Below, one piece after another: positions 1 through 12,504 of a stretch of 64,000 nt of DNA. The notes beneath the pieces were generated by a model. The model saw nothing but the letters and a program-made list of their open reading frames with translations, had not been told where the DNA came from and ran no database searches. Within the stretch, counting starts at the first letter, position 1. Each line of letters opens with the position of its first letter. The stretch is from Sternotherus odoratus (taxonomy: Eukaryota > Chordata > Testudines > Kinosternidae), in NCBI GenBank assembly GCA_032164245.1, contig JAVMKO010000002.1, positions 91,153,340 through 91,217,339 on the forward strand, written 5' to 3'. A program made the position numbers and the translations under genes.

Positions 1-493
1 TGAGGGTACAGCTCCAGGACACAATAAACCCCTTTTAGGAATAGTCTGATAGCCAACAGTAGTTTCCATTGGCTCATGTAGATCTTAAACAAGATAAAAT
101 GTTTTGCTTCAGTAATGGGGTTGAGATGGTTTCACCTTATATCGCGATAATTCTGACACTCCATAAACACTCCAAAGGTGAAATCCTGACCCCATTGACT
201 TCAGTGGGGCCAGGACTTCACTTCAAGTATTTCTGCAGTATACTGAGAGATTTAATCCAAGAACATAAGGCAGTTATGTACTTGCACCAAATATTTAATG
301 TCTGTTTCAACTGAGATTTATTAATCCACAAGTAACTACTGAAATATTTTAACCATGTTATATATTTACTGCATGTTCAAAATGAACTAAATGAAATGGA
401 CACCCATGCTGGCAGTATGTGCACATTTTCATCAGTCCCTTTAAGAAAGAACAACTGTGCAGGGGGGAGAGTTTTCAACATTCACACACTACA
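1..493. other. Intergenic or intronic DNA, no gene seen
   Basis: This AT-rich stretch has no recognisable gene. Around 165-235 it carries a decayed form of an amniote dispersed repeat recognised by 'cccattgacttcagtgggg' flanked by 'gaaatcctgac' and 'aggacttcac'. The short open frames lack codon bias and splice context. Confidence 0.5.
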
Positions 494-765
494 CCAGACA
501 GCCTCTCTCTCTGCTCATCACCCCCCAGGTGGGGTATGGGCCACCAACCACAGAGCACTCCATCTCTGTTGTTGGTGTTTCAGTACCAAGTTGGTTCCTT
601 ACGGGGTGGAGTTGCTAGCCCCACACCCATGTTAAGCCTACAGCACCTGGTATTCCTAGGAGGTCTCCCATCCAAGTTCTAGTCAGGCCTGACCCTGCTT
701 AGCTTCCAAGATCAGACAGGATCGGACATGTTCAGGGTGGATTAGCCATACATGCCAGACAGCCT
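494..765 (-). mobile_element. 5S-rRNA-derived SINE, full length, with 11-bp TSD
   Basis: Read on the minus strand, 754-505 begins with a 5S rRNA-like segment of about 118 nt, including the internal promoter region (A-box-like 'ggaagctaagcaggg' and C-box-like 'ggatgggagacctcctagg'). A linker of about 40 nt and a 3' tail ending in (GA)n follow. An exact TSD 'ccagacagcct' lies at 494-504 and 755-765. Structure and tail match the copy at 52004-52235. Relative to that copy there is an insertion of about 20 nt inside the tail hairpin. 5S-derived SINEs are an established class (zebrafish SINE3, AmnSINE1, lizard 5S SINEs). This is not a functional 5S gene, because it carries substitutions and a non-5S 3' half. 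Confidence 0.9.
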
Positions 766-2038
766 GGCATCATCTAATTACAGCTGCTGCTCCATAATGG
801 ACTGACCTGGTCTCTTGTACCTAAATGAGTATCATGTCTGGCTGTTTTCCTTAAGACTCTCCCTCAATGCAGCTGTTTTGTTTTGTTTAATCCACATTAA
901 AGTTATGTAAGGACCATATAATTTAGAATGGGAACACATGCAGTGCTTCATTTGGGGTCATACTACATACATATATGGACACACACAAGTTTATACAGTA
1001 TTGATAGCAATAATTATTTAATTGCTAAAACTCATTTTAAGGGGTCTATCTCCCCTTCCCCAATATCTACAGAACCAACAGTGCAGAGGACGAATCTGCC
1101 CCAGATCCAAGTTTTCTAGAAGTAGATCATCCCTGAGTTCTTGATACAACCTTTTCCATCAGCTCCTCACATCAGGCCACGTGAGAAGTATCTAAAAATA
1201 GGGCAGCCATGTTCTTTATTCAACTGAGCATGTGTAAGGCACCCACTGCCTGGGGATTCCCATTGGCACAAAATTCCCATTGACTTCAGTGGGTCAGGAC
1301 TTCACTTTTGGTGTCTAAAGCTTTTGAGCATATGCAGTACAGCTATAGTCTTGCTAATGGCTCTATACAGTGGAGCAATTATTGCATTGCACCCAAGCAT
1401 ATTATTGTTAAAACTAGCTAAGAAGAAATCAGTTTGGCTCTTGGCTAATAAAGTAGCATGTGTTCATTTCAAGAAAAAAAGGTTTTTTCAGAATTCTTGC
1501 AGAAAGTGCCAGTTTGAGACTGGAGGTGAAATGAAATTAAAGGCTACACATTTTATTCCTTGTTAGAATAACAAATTAAAGATTGGGTGCATCAAATACT
1601 AAGAGTCTTAAAGTGAATTTCTACAAACTAAATACCATATTGTGCGTATACCATCATATTCAGATTATATGGATGTCTGCATATCTTGCTTTGGTGCTTC
1701 TCAATTAACCAACTAGAAAGAACCTCTCAGTTCAAAAGATGTCTATTTCCCTTCTGAGCTTCTTGTGCTAATACACTGAAGGCACAGGTTATTTATCATG
1801 AGATCAATGGGAATATTGCAAAAACTATTCTCAGCCACAGACCTCTATTGCTGATGAAAATGATGGCTTGTGGCTTCCACCTTGAAATTACATGCCAAAA
1901 ATGAAATTAACTGCAGTCACACGTGGCTATATAGTTGTATCAGTAAATCCTGTGGTACAACCCCCAAAAGCTTAATAACTGTGCTCCTGGTTAAATATTA
2001 ATAAAATTGTTTCTCCAGATCAGAGATATACTCTAAAA
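766..2038. other. Intergenic DNA, no gene seen
   Basis: AT-rich sequence without a recognisable gene. Around 1256-1315 there is another decayed copy of the 'cccattgacttcagtgggtc' dispersed repeat. Confidence 0.5.
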
Positions 2039-2605
2039 CAGGGGTGGGCAAACGGCCTGCGGGCCACATCCGGCCTACGAGCTAATTTTGCTACCCCTCC
2101 ACCCCCGCATTCCCCGCTCTTCCGGAGTTTCAGCACCCCATGTCCAGGAGCGGCGCCATGCTCGCAGCCCCGCCCCCTTACCATGCCATTCCCCCATCCC
2201 CTGGAACCTCTGTGTGTCGTGTCCAGGAGCAGCCCTGGACAACGCTGCAGCGGCGTGGCTCTGGTGGGGCCTGAGTTACCGCTGGGAGTGGCGTGGTAAG
2301 GGGGTGGGGCTGCAAGCTCCGGCGAGCCAAGCTGCTGCAGTATTGTCCAGGGCCGCTCCTGAACACAGTGCGCTAAGGCTCCGGGAGAGGGGGGAGGCAG
2401 GGGTAAGTGGCATGGTAAGGGGGTGGGGGTGCGGGGGTGGATAAGGGGCAGGGAGTTCCAGGGGCAGTCAGGGGACAGGGAGCGGGGGGGTTGGATGGGG
2501 CCGAAGCTCTTGGGGGGGGCGGTCAGGGGATGTGGAACAGGGGGGTTGGATAGAGTGGGGGAGTCCCGGGAGTCTGTCAGGAGGCAGGGGGCGGGGCAGT
2601 CTGAA
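2039..2605 (+). mobile_element. Truncated non-autonomous hAT-like element, family 'CAGGGGTGGGCAAAC'
   Basis: It opens with the inverted-repeat end 'caggggtgggcaaac', followed by 'ctgcgggccacatccggcc' and a GC-rich body with degenerate 'cagtcaggggacagggag' units. The same TIR and internal units occur in the complete copies at 20279-20981 and 55106-55811. The opposite TIR is missing, so this copy has lost its 3' end. The open frames of 60-118 codons inside it are by-products of GC richness. Confidence 0.75.
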
Positions 2606-5600
2606 TTCCTAACATCACAATGTTTGTATGGAGGATAATTACAATGGTTTTAATGTTTTACCCAGTTTACCATAATTTTTATTTGGGAATTAGAGGAAGC
2701 CATCATTCCAAATCCCATTGTAATATAATCAAAAACATGAATTGATACAAAATAGAGGAGCAAGCAGCACTTGAGCAAAAAGTGACTGTAGTAAATCAGA
2801 CTGCTCTGGAAAAACAAAAAAGAGCAAACATTCTCTGCTTGCAAGATAAAGCCAGAAGGGCACAACGTAGAGATAAGAAATACAACACTGTATAATAAGA
2901 CTGTGAAACTCCTCCACAGTTTCATATACTTGTAGTTTGTATTCCTACTGCTCCCTATGCCTGGGAAATTGATATCTCTTAACGAATTAACAAACAAACA
3001 TGAGAGTTAGTAAGTAACTAAAATATTAGTTCTTTATCCAACACATGATCCAGGTTGTAAGGTTTGGCCAGAATTACAGAAGTGATTACATTGCCTAAAT
3101 TACTGTACACGTTGGGCCAAATAAAGACTTAATGTAAGCAAGTGCAACTCTACTAGTTTCCAGTAAGTTATGCTTACTTACACAAGGGATGAATTTGATC
3201 TACTGTCTTCTGTAGCTACAGAAAATATAAACATATACATCTGACCTTTTATGTACGCTTTGTACTGTTTGTTCTGTAGATTTGTTTTCTATGTTTCAAA
3301 TATTTATTTTGGCCAGTAATAAAAAAAAATACACTTTTAAAGATACAATATTATACCAGTCATTGAATAAGGGAGAGGAAAAAAAGGAAGATGCCTGAAT
3401 GAATCCAATCTAAGAAAATACTTAAAATATGGATTTAAAGTATAACTCTTGGTATATGATAGGTTGTAGAGTCTGTGTTCAGTCATAATTTGAATCTACA
3501 TTATATTTAATAAAACCACAGTTTGGTCTCTTGTCCTATTAAAACTGCATGCTACCTCACTGTATCTGAATAATTTGTATAAAATTGATTGCTCCAGTTC
3601 TTAGTAGAAGCTCTAATTGCATTCCTGGTATAACTTAAAAATGATAACCTTATCTTAATTAGTAGCATGCTACAGAAATGCTTTTGAAAGCCCCTGAGGA
3701 TTAACCTGCATTTTTAAACAGAAGCCTTGGGGCTTTTAAAAAAATATCATGTAGAACACATGAGCATGTGTTAATTTATCAAAAACAACAAAGCAAAATA
3801 ATCAAATTGTGACAGCAGAAATAACACTGCTGTTACCTTCTGTGGTCATGCAGTATGCCTTTCTGTTGATAGATCTAGCTTCAATAAGCATGTGAACATT
3901 CACACACAAGCAATACAATCTGAAAGCTCTCTGTCCATGAAAATGGGACTACGTGTAGTCAGGAATACTGCATTTTAATCTTAATTCACAAAATAATCTA
4001 GGTAAAGCAAACACGCTATGCACTTACATTTGGGTGGGATTAGCATGAGTATAGACTGAAACAGGAGACATGTTTGTGCCATAAAACGCCTACACAAAAA
4101 CCTCATGATGGATATACCCCAGAACTCAAGCATAAATAGATGGAAAAATAAAGTCTGCTGAATTAAAGGGTAGTCAAAAGAAAATAATATTCAAGGTAGT
4201 CCAGACAGCAGCATCAACAGGATCTGATGATAGAATTCGAGGTAATTCTATCAATTAATCTTGGTAATCTTGTTCATCTTGTTCAAGGAATCAAAGTTGC
4301 CATGCTGCTGCTACTTCTGGAAGCATATACTTCCCAGCAGGGCAAACAAATGCTGTTGTTTTGCCAAAGTAGAAGAATGGTGGTACAATCTGGTTAGTAA
4401 GTGTCCAGGTGCTCTTTATATAAATCCTGCTTTGCTTCTATTTATTTATTTATTTTTAAAGCATTACATTTTAGGGATAAAGGTACTTTTGTATATTGCA
4501 TATTTTTGTCCTGTGAAATGATAGCAAGCCTTCCTTGTTTAGTATTAACCATTAGTCAGATTTGTTCAGTCATTAGCTGATCAGGGATTGCGGGAGTGAT
4601 TCATGCCTATTAACAGGATGTGATACTGGAGCTGGCAGTTTGCAGTGGGGCACAAATGTTTATAACAGTTGTGACATCCTTTCCTATTGTTTGGGTTATA
4701 TTTAGGAATCATCGCTTAGTCCTACTCTGTTCCCACTGATGTAAATGGGTAATTTCCTTCGACTTCACTGCTGTAGGATCAAACTCTACCTGTACACAAA
4801 GAGCGAAGTAAAGGTACAGGGTATTCCTGTACCTGTTCCCAACACAGTCCCTGCACCTTTTCAGAAATAACTCTAGTTTCTTAGCTGGCATCTATGAAGA
4901 AATCATTTCAGATGGGAATTCCTCTTTTTAAAACAAGTCTGCTACTTATAAGGCAGAGACCATCCTTAAGTCATGTGTGGGTACAATGCCTCGCTCAATG
5001 GGACCCTGATCCTTGACTAGAACCTCTAGGTGATACCTACAGATTCATTAACAAATAGAATAAAATAATAATAAATAATAATACAGTGTTGCCATATAAT
5101 TTTTTAAATCTGATTTTTTTTAAAAAAAAAAAGCATACACATGTATATGGAGCTTGAGACTTGTGTATATGTGTTCCACCCATCTCTACATTATTGCTTC
5201 TAATATTTTGCCAATGACCATACATTAAATTTCAAACACTTCTCAGGAATAATAAGACCCAATTTTAATCTGTGAATTCTCCCTCTCTAACAAGATATAT
5301 TAGAAAAGTAAATTCAGATGAGCAGCAGCAATCATTATCAGGCCAAACTGGCATTGAAAACCCAGCGGAGAATGTATGTCCACTGACATACTTTAAAGCC
5401 AGCTATGCCAAATGCATTTAACAATATTATCCTGTTCTTTAAAAAGAAAATTCTCATAGAATTTGAATTGGTTGTGGTTCTGTAAATCTAGCAATCACAT
5501 ACTGGAGGATTTCTTGAATTTTGCAAAATCCTTAGCCTTTTGCCATAATAGTCTGATTCACGCAATTTTCATCAGTTCTTATTTACCACATGGATACGCA

Positions 5601-8323
5601 AAAGAGGGACAGAATGAAAACCATCAGTTATTTAAGACTGCCTGCCTAATGTTTCTGCTTATTGTAATGCACAAGAAGCACAAACAAGATAACCTCTGGT
5701 GTGATCCCAGCCAGTCTTTAGGCTAGCCCTTATAAATCCATTAATCACCTCTATGAAAGTCACTGCCTTCTTTAGCAAAGATAATGTATGTTATTGGGAT
5801 TACTCCACTGCATGCAGAGTCATTAAAGAAAGATAGACCAAAATTTATGACCGAGTCTGTGGACAGCAAGGCATTATTTTAACCATAAAATCACAATCTG
5901 CAAGCAGAGTGGCCAAACTGGAGGAACCATTAAAGACTTATAATTACAATCAATCAATGTGACACTACTGTGGACATCTTTATTACTTTAAATACACTAA
6001 TCAAATACTTCTGCATTCAAATCGAAAGATTGATAGGCAGATAGACACAGAGAACATCCCCACAGAGAGCCATGTAAAATTATCTGTTCAAAAGGTAACA
6101 AAAAAAGCAGCAGCATAATTAAATGGAATGCAGTGCATTGACTGAAAGTGTTTTGAGTTAGGGTACCAGACTTGGGATGGACAAACTTGCATACATAAGA
6201 GGTATCCAATCTCTCTCAAAAATATACACAAATGCATACTTCATTCCTATAACTTGCTGAATTCACCTAAATTGGACCAACAAATAACCCACAGGTAACC
6301 TTTGCTTCAAGGTATTCTGTCAGAAAAATAAATAGCTCAGTAATTCTGCACCAGTGTACTCAATTTCCTCTCTTTCTCCACACGTAGGAAGTTAGAGGAA
6401 AGAATATCTTGGTGTTATTTACATAATTACAATTGTGACTGTCAATAGTATCTAATTGCATCAACATTCAATTTCATACCACACAGATGCTGTTATTATT
6501 GCTGTTCATATAAATATTTCAGTATTAATGAACAAGAACCTGTTCAGCATCTCTGCCACCCCTCAGGCCCATATGGTATTGTACCTTAATGAATATGTTA
6601 TTGAGGAGCTACTTTTCAGCAGTGCCTGCAAACTTGACATTCATGAATGGTAGTTTATTGAACTAGTGCTGGGAACCAAATGCACATGTGCTAATTCTTA
6701 TGAATTAAAATGATAGTGTCTGCACTGCTGCCCACAGGAAAAGGGTTTTGATGAATCTTACAAAGGACCGGAATAGTGTTTCTTCTTATTATAGGCAAAA
6801 GGACTATTTAAAATGCTGTGGTTATTTACAATGAATAACCCTTATGGTCATTTAGTTCCCATTTAGATACAATTAACAGATGATCTTAACATACAAACTG
6901 ACTCTGAAACGACATGCATTTTTTCCCTCTCACTTGGAAAGAAGCACCACACAGATTTTCATTAAAAAAAAATCTGCCATCTGTATAAAATCCTAGGTCT
7001 TGGGGGAGATGCAGGGGGCGGGTGATTTTTGGTTTGTTTTTCCCTGTGCTTATCTAGACGATTGGCTCTGAAGAGATGGGTTAGTGGCAGCATGCCAATT
7101 GCTTCACCAATGCAGTGAGGAAAAAGAAGAGAAAGCCTGTGAAAATATACTGAATACTTACAACAAAAATTTGCAACACCATAGCAACTTTCATCCAAGG
7201 CTCTCAAATATTTAAGGTGGATAGGGCTCAAAAATAGTGAACAGCTTCAATCTGACTTCTCGGCTGTGTGTTACAGGGAAGAATACTCTCCATTACAACA
7301 TGATAGCTTAGAGAAGACTAAGTAATGAGAAAACTGCAGTAATTTGTCTATTGAAAATCCAATTAGTTTAAGCCAATATTTATCAGATCACTCCCCTTAA
7401 AACATTTAACTTCAATTTTAAGTGAGTTACAGTCATTTGGATTGGACTATCCTTCCCTAATGAAACTGTCAAACCTTTCAGACACTTGAATTCATTTTCA
7501 AATACAGTGGAGCCTCTAAAAGGAACAGAAAGGTTACTAAATATATTTGAGGTTCCACGGCATTAAAACACAATCTCTTGTATCAAATGACATAACATAA
7601 TGAAAGCTTTTAGAGGAAAACATTTCAAAGTGACATTCTAAAGAACGCAGGCACAATCTGGCAGCAAACAAGACCATCCCTCCAACAGGATCTCCTGTGC
7701 ATCATGCTGAAAAAGCACTTGTGCCTCACAGGACTGACTTGCTACTTTCCGTCTACTTGAAGTTTCCCCCTCTGTCATCGGTCTTTTCCTTTTGTTGACT
7801 CAGTGCGAACACATTGTACAGTAGTCTGAGTCGAGAATATTGTGAAAGATCTCATGACATTCTTTTTGCTACTGACCTTATCATTTGTGAAAAACAGACA
7901 GCCACAAAAAGTTTACTAGCTATGAGTCAGGGATGGGGGCCAGCTGTATCAAAAACAGCTATGTGTCTGTAACAAAACAGCCATCAGTAAACAAGAGTTG
8001 CCTGAAGGGGAAATGACACACATTAGGGTACAGTCACTTCTTGGTCTGACCATTCTGCTTTTGCCAAAACGAAAACCAAACAATACTCAAATCTGTGCAT
8101 ATATTCTTGGTGACAAAGGACAAGGGTACAGTGATATTTTTAAATACCAGCTCCCTCAATGCTGAATCCAAAAAGCCTGACCCTGCATTTTCTCCTTGTA
8201 GAGGAATTTACATTACAAAGCATACAAACAGCTTGCGATCATGTATGTGTATAGTACTCTACATCCAAATACGAAGACTGGTTTTTAAAAGAATGCATGA
8301 GTTTTTTTATTACCTGATTTGTG
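2606..8323. other. Long AT-rich intergenic or intronic stretch, no gene seen
   Basis: No gene or recent element could be supported here. Around 4720-4790 there is a possible decayed palindromic dispersed repeat ('cactgatgtaaatggg', 'cgacttcactg'). At 7504-7561 two imperfect inverted ends ('cagtggagcctct' and 'tgaggttccacgg') suggest a very short degenerate MITE. Confidence 0.5.
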
Positions 8324-8656
8324 TACAGTAAAACCTCCATTTAACAGACTAATTCGGGCGAGGGGGTGTCCGTTAAATCAAAAAGTCCGTTATTTAATAA
8401 TAATAAAAAAAGAGCTATCGGAGCAGCAGCCCGACCGCCACAGGGTCGGGGCGACGGCTCCGCAGCCCGCCCGCTGCTGGGACCCGGGCGGCAGCCGGGA
8501 ACCGTCAGCCAGCCCGCCCGCTGGTGGGATTCGGGTGGGAGCCAGCAGCCAGCCCACCAGAAATGGATTAGGAATGCATCAGACTTGCTCAGAAATTTTG
8601 TCCATTGCATCCGAAGTCCGTTAAATCGAGGTCCGTTAAATCGAGGGTTTACTGTA
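8324..8656 (+). mobile_element. Tigger/mariner-type MITE with TA target duplication
   Basis: The element spans 8326-8654 between TA dinucleotides (8324-8325 and 8655-8656). Its ends 'cagtaaaacctccattta' and 'taaatcgagggtttactg' are imperfect inverted repeats typical of Tc1/mariner Tigger-like elements. The centre is GC-rich and includes internal near-repeats ('gtccgttaaatc' several times). It has no transposase and is therefore non-autonomous. Confidence 0.8.
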
Positions 8657-8707
8657 TAAAAGTTTGCTGTCCTTTAAAAATCTGGCCCATAATATACATT
8701 AATAAAA

Positions 8708-9643
8708 GTTAATTAATTAGGGTTGTCAATTAATCATAGTTAACTCGCACAATTAACAAAAAAATGAGTGGCACTTGTTAAACAATAGAATGTCAATTGA
8801 CATTTATTAAATATTTTTGGATGTTCTACATTTTCAAATACATTGATTTCAATTACAACACAGAATACAAAGTGTACAGTGCTCACTTCATATTTTTATT
8901 TAAAATATTTGCACGGTAAAATGGTAAATAAAAGAAATAGCATTTTTCAATTCACCTCGTACAAGTACTGTAGTGCAATCTCTTTATCATGAAAGTGCAA
9001 CTTACAAATATAGGGGGTTTTAGTTACATAACTGTACTCAAAAACAAAACAATGTAAAACTTTAGCGCCTACAAATCCACTCAGTCCTACTTTTTGTTCA
9101 GCCAATCGCTAAGAGAAACAAGTTTGTTTACATTTATGGGAAGCAATGCTGCCCATTCTTAATTACAATGTCACCTGAAAATGAGAACAGGCATTCACAT
9201 GGCACCATTGTAGCTGGCGTCACAAGATATTTATGTACGAGATGGGCTAAAGTTTCATATGTCCCTTGGTGCTTCAACCACTTTTCCAGAGGACATGCTT
9301 CCATGCTGATGACGCTCGTTAAAAAAATAATGTGTTAATTAAAATTGTGACTGAACTCCTTGGTGGAGAACTATATGTCCCCTGCTCTGTTTTACCCGCA
9401 TTCTGTCATATATTTCATGTTTAGCAGACTTGGATGATGACACAGCACATGTTTGTTTGTTTTAAAAACACTGTTACTGCAAATTTGACAAAATGCAAAG
9501 AAGATTATGTTGTAATTCAAAGCAATATATTTGGAAATGTAGAAAACATCCAAAAATATTTAAAATATTTAAATAAATGGTATTCTATTATTGTTTAATC
9601 GTGCAATAAATTTTTTTAATTGCTTGACAGCTCTAGTTAATGT
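8708..9643. mobile_element. Foldback-type DNA element with long inverted repeats, hAT-like
   Basis: The ends 'tagggttgtcaattaat' (8718) and 'gcttgacagctcta' (to 9635) are inverted. About 130 bp of each arm is also related: 'atatttttggatgttctac' on the left corresponds to the reverse complement of 'aaaacatccaaaaatattt' on the right. The flanks share 'gttaat' (8708-8713 and 9636-9641), fitting a decayed 8-bp TSD. The middle (about 9060-9480) looks like coding remnants in antisense, but no usable open frame remains. I recognise the family as a dispersed turtle repeat. The hAT assignment rests on end sequence and TSD length. Confidence 0.6.
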
Positions 9644-10260
9644 ATTGACTCAGTCACTATGGTCTCCATCTCTCAATTTATTGTGTTTTTTCTTGTTGAG
9701 AATTAGAGACTTTAAGTACCTTTAGGGAGGCTTGGTGCTTAATCTTAGATTTATCAGATATCCAGCTGATTACATCATGTCACAGCAGAACTCCTAATTA
9801 TTTATTTTTTACCGTTAACTCTTAATCATCATTGCTAATCTAAATTTAATACCACTACTGCTTCCTGCTTGTGCCCCCGCTGGGGAGATACAGAGGATGC
9901 TGAAGCACTTTCCCTTCTGCAGGTCACTTCCACCCGGTGAATGAGAAGACAGAATCATCATCCCTACAACACCCCTCAAAGGTCACTTAGCAGCAGTGGA
10001 ATCTTTATCACCTTTGTAGAACACATGGAGGCATCTCTCAAAAACACTGATGAGGTCTTAGAAAAAAAAGGAGGAGAAAATGGTGTGATCTGATGTCTTT
10101 GAGTTTTGTGACAACAGTACTTCCCTACCATTAATGCCAAATGAGAATAGTTGGCAGTTTTGAACACACCGCTGTGTCTAGTGCAATTAGAATGGGTGTG
10201 GAGACCAACCTCAGTAGCGCACCACTGGACTATTCTACAAACAGTTGGATTCAATTCATT
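9644..10260. other. Intergenic DNA, no gene seen
   Basis: AT-rich, with no feature that can be supported. Confidence 0.5.
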
Positions 10261-10551
10261 TAAGGGCTGGCCTTCACTGGGGGGGGAGATCGGCTATAGA
10301 TATGCAAATTCAACTACATTAATAGCGTAGCTGAATTCGGCGTATCTACAGTCGACTTACCTGCCGTCCTCACGGCAGCAGTGGTTGGCAGCACGCTCCC
10401 CCGTCGACTCCAGCTTGTGTCTTTTGGCGAGCTGGAGTTCCGGAGTCGACAGGGGCACCGCTGGCGATCGATTTATTGCGTCTTGACGAGACGCGATATA
10501 TCAATCGCCAAAAGATCGATCCCTCCCCGCTTTAGTGAAGACAAACCCTAA
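10261..10551. mobile_element. PIF/Harbinger-type MITE with TAA target duplication
   Basis: The element at 10264-10548 lies between two TAA triplets (10261-10263 and 10549-10551). The ends 'gggctggccttcactgg' and 'tagtgaagacaaaccc' are imperfect inverted repeats. The interior is partly palindromic, with repeated 'gtcgac' sites and 'cgatcgatttattgcg' opposite 'cgcgatatatcaatcg'. A 3-bp TWA-type duplication and a palindromic non-coding body are usual for Harbinger MITEs. A related copy lies at 50823-51032. Confidence 0.7.
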
Positions 10552-12383
10552 GAGAGGGACTTAGGCTGCCAAAGATCCTCTAGAGGCGTTGAGGGAGAGA
10601 AGAGAAAAGGCAAAGGGAGCAGGTGACCAGAAAGACTGGGCAGGAAACCAGGATGGAAAGTTAGGCATAGAGTGCAAAGGACATGGAGAGAAAAAATGGG
10701 AAGCCAGAGAGGGGAGGGAAGTCCTGGAGAAAAATAAGTAGTGACAGAGACCACTGGCAATACCTGCCTGACCTTCCCATTCATTTCCCACCAGGTACAA
10801 CTATTTCATGCCTGACCCTATACAAACAGCAGATGTAATCCCTTTAATTGCCAAGGCACATCACCCACTATCTTTCTTTCCTTACAGGTGTAACCCTTTC
10901 GATGTTACAATACAGCCATGACTTCCACATTCACACCCCTACATTAAGGCAGGTGAAATTCAGGTGAAAATCTTGTTCACATTCCCTCCTTACTTGGAGA
11001 CACAAGCATAGCCTTTATCAAGGTGACTGGTCAGAAATTTCGGATATCCTAGTCTGAAAATAAAATGCATTGGGATACTTCTGGATTAAAACTATCAGGA
11101 TAACATGCTTTATATCTGAATCTTTCTAAACACTGACTTGACGAATGAGAAATATTTGCAAGATTTTTCTCCTGAATAACACATTATTTCTCTCCCTCCC
11201 CCTTCTTCGTCCTAATCCACTCCCAGCTTTATGGCACATGGTGATGCATGCCATTACTACTAATGCTGCATGAAAATTTATGCAGCTAGAGCAAAGGCCC
11301 TTTACAATTGCCTGAGCCAATGGTATTAATCATCAGCTGAGATTTGAAAATCATAACCAGGAGACAGCAATCGAAACAGCTCTGCATCATAATGCCAAAA
11401 TGTGCAGAGCAACTTGGAGAAAAGAACACCCCTTTCTACTTTCTAGTCTCTGTGCAATGAAGGAAGCGTATTACAAAAGCATCTTCATTTCAATGTTTTT
11501 ATTGCAACAGTAATTTTCTTGCTCTACTGGAATATATTTTTAATTATAGAACCTTAGAATAATAACGTTAATCAAGGAACTTCTGCATGGCATTGTCAAG
11601 GGAATGCATATCCTGAATGTGCCTAACTACAATGGAATCACTAGTGAAAGGGCAGAGTTTAGCACAGTCTGCTGTTCTACACATACACTTATTACAATGT
11701 TCAGATGTATATAGACATAGGCAATACTCAAGTACAGTAGCCGTCATTGTTATTTAAAAGCTTATATCCACTTTTAATAAAATATTCAAATAGGCCACTG
11801 AATGGGATTCTTTTTTCTTTGAATAATATATGGGGTAGAGATATTTTATTAACTGAAAATACATGTGCCATTTATCATCACGAGTAAAAAAAGTAGAAAG
11901 GTGCAATTTACATTTCAATTTGAAACAAAGGAGAGAAACTATTCATATGGACTTCTACTCAGCCTCTCTGCACGCACTATATGCAACTGTGCGGATGCAA
12001 ACTCTTATGTAGGAGCTGTAAAATTCTAGCTCATGCACACACATGCACACACACAGGGTTTGACCAGTGCAAATGCTGAATGCCTGCTCAGGCAGAGATT
12101 CATGTGCAAACATCTGTCCATGTTCTTTCACTTTTCAAAGGGCGGACATAAGGATGATGTGGAAAAGGAAGGCCTTTGAAAATGGAGATATGTTCATATG
12201 TTGCACGTTATGGCCTGAAAGGTATTTTATGAACAGCGATATCCTAATTTAATGACATTACAAGGAAGTTCATATGCAATAAATAAGCTGCACTACAGCC
12301 AGAGCTCTTGGAAGAACTTTGAAAGACTCATCTAGGATTCCTCCTTTGCCTCTGGGGAACACATAAGTGGAGTGGCCTAAAAC
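10552..12383. other. Intergenic DNA, no gene seen
   Basis: Nothing beyond AT-rich unique sequence and a short CA/CACA-rich patch near 12030-12055. Confidence 0.5.
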
Positions 12384-12504
12384 TAGGGTTGCCAGCCCTC
12401 CAGGATTGCCTTGGAGTCTCCAGGAATTAAAAATAAATCTTTAATTAAAGATCGTGTCATGATAAAGCCTCCAGGAATACATTCGACCAAAACTGGTGAC
12501 CCCA
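12384..12504. mobile_element. Short MITE-like dispersed repeat
   Basis: The ends 'tagggttgccagccctcc' and 'aaaactggtgacccc' are imperfect inverted repeats around an AT-rich core ('aatctttaattaaagat'). I recognise this as a common short repeat in turtle DNA. The superfamily is uncertain. Confidence 0.5.
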
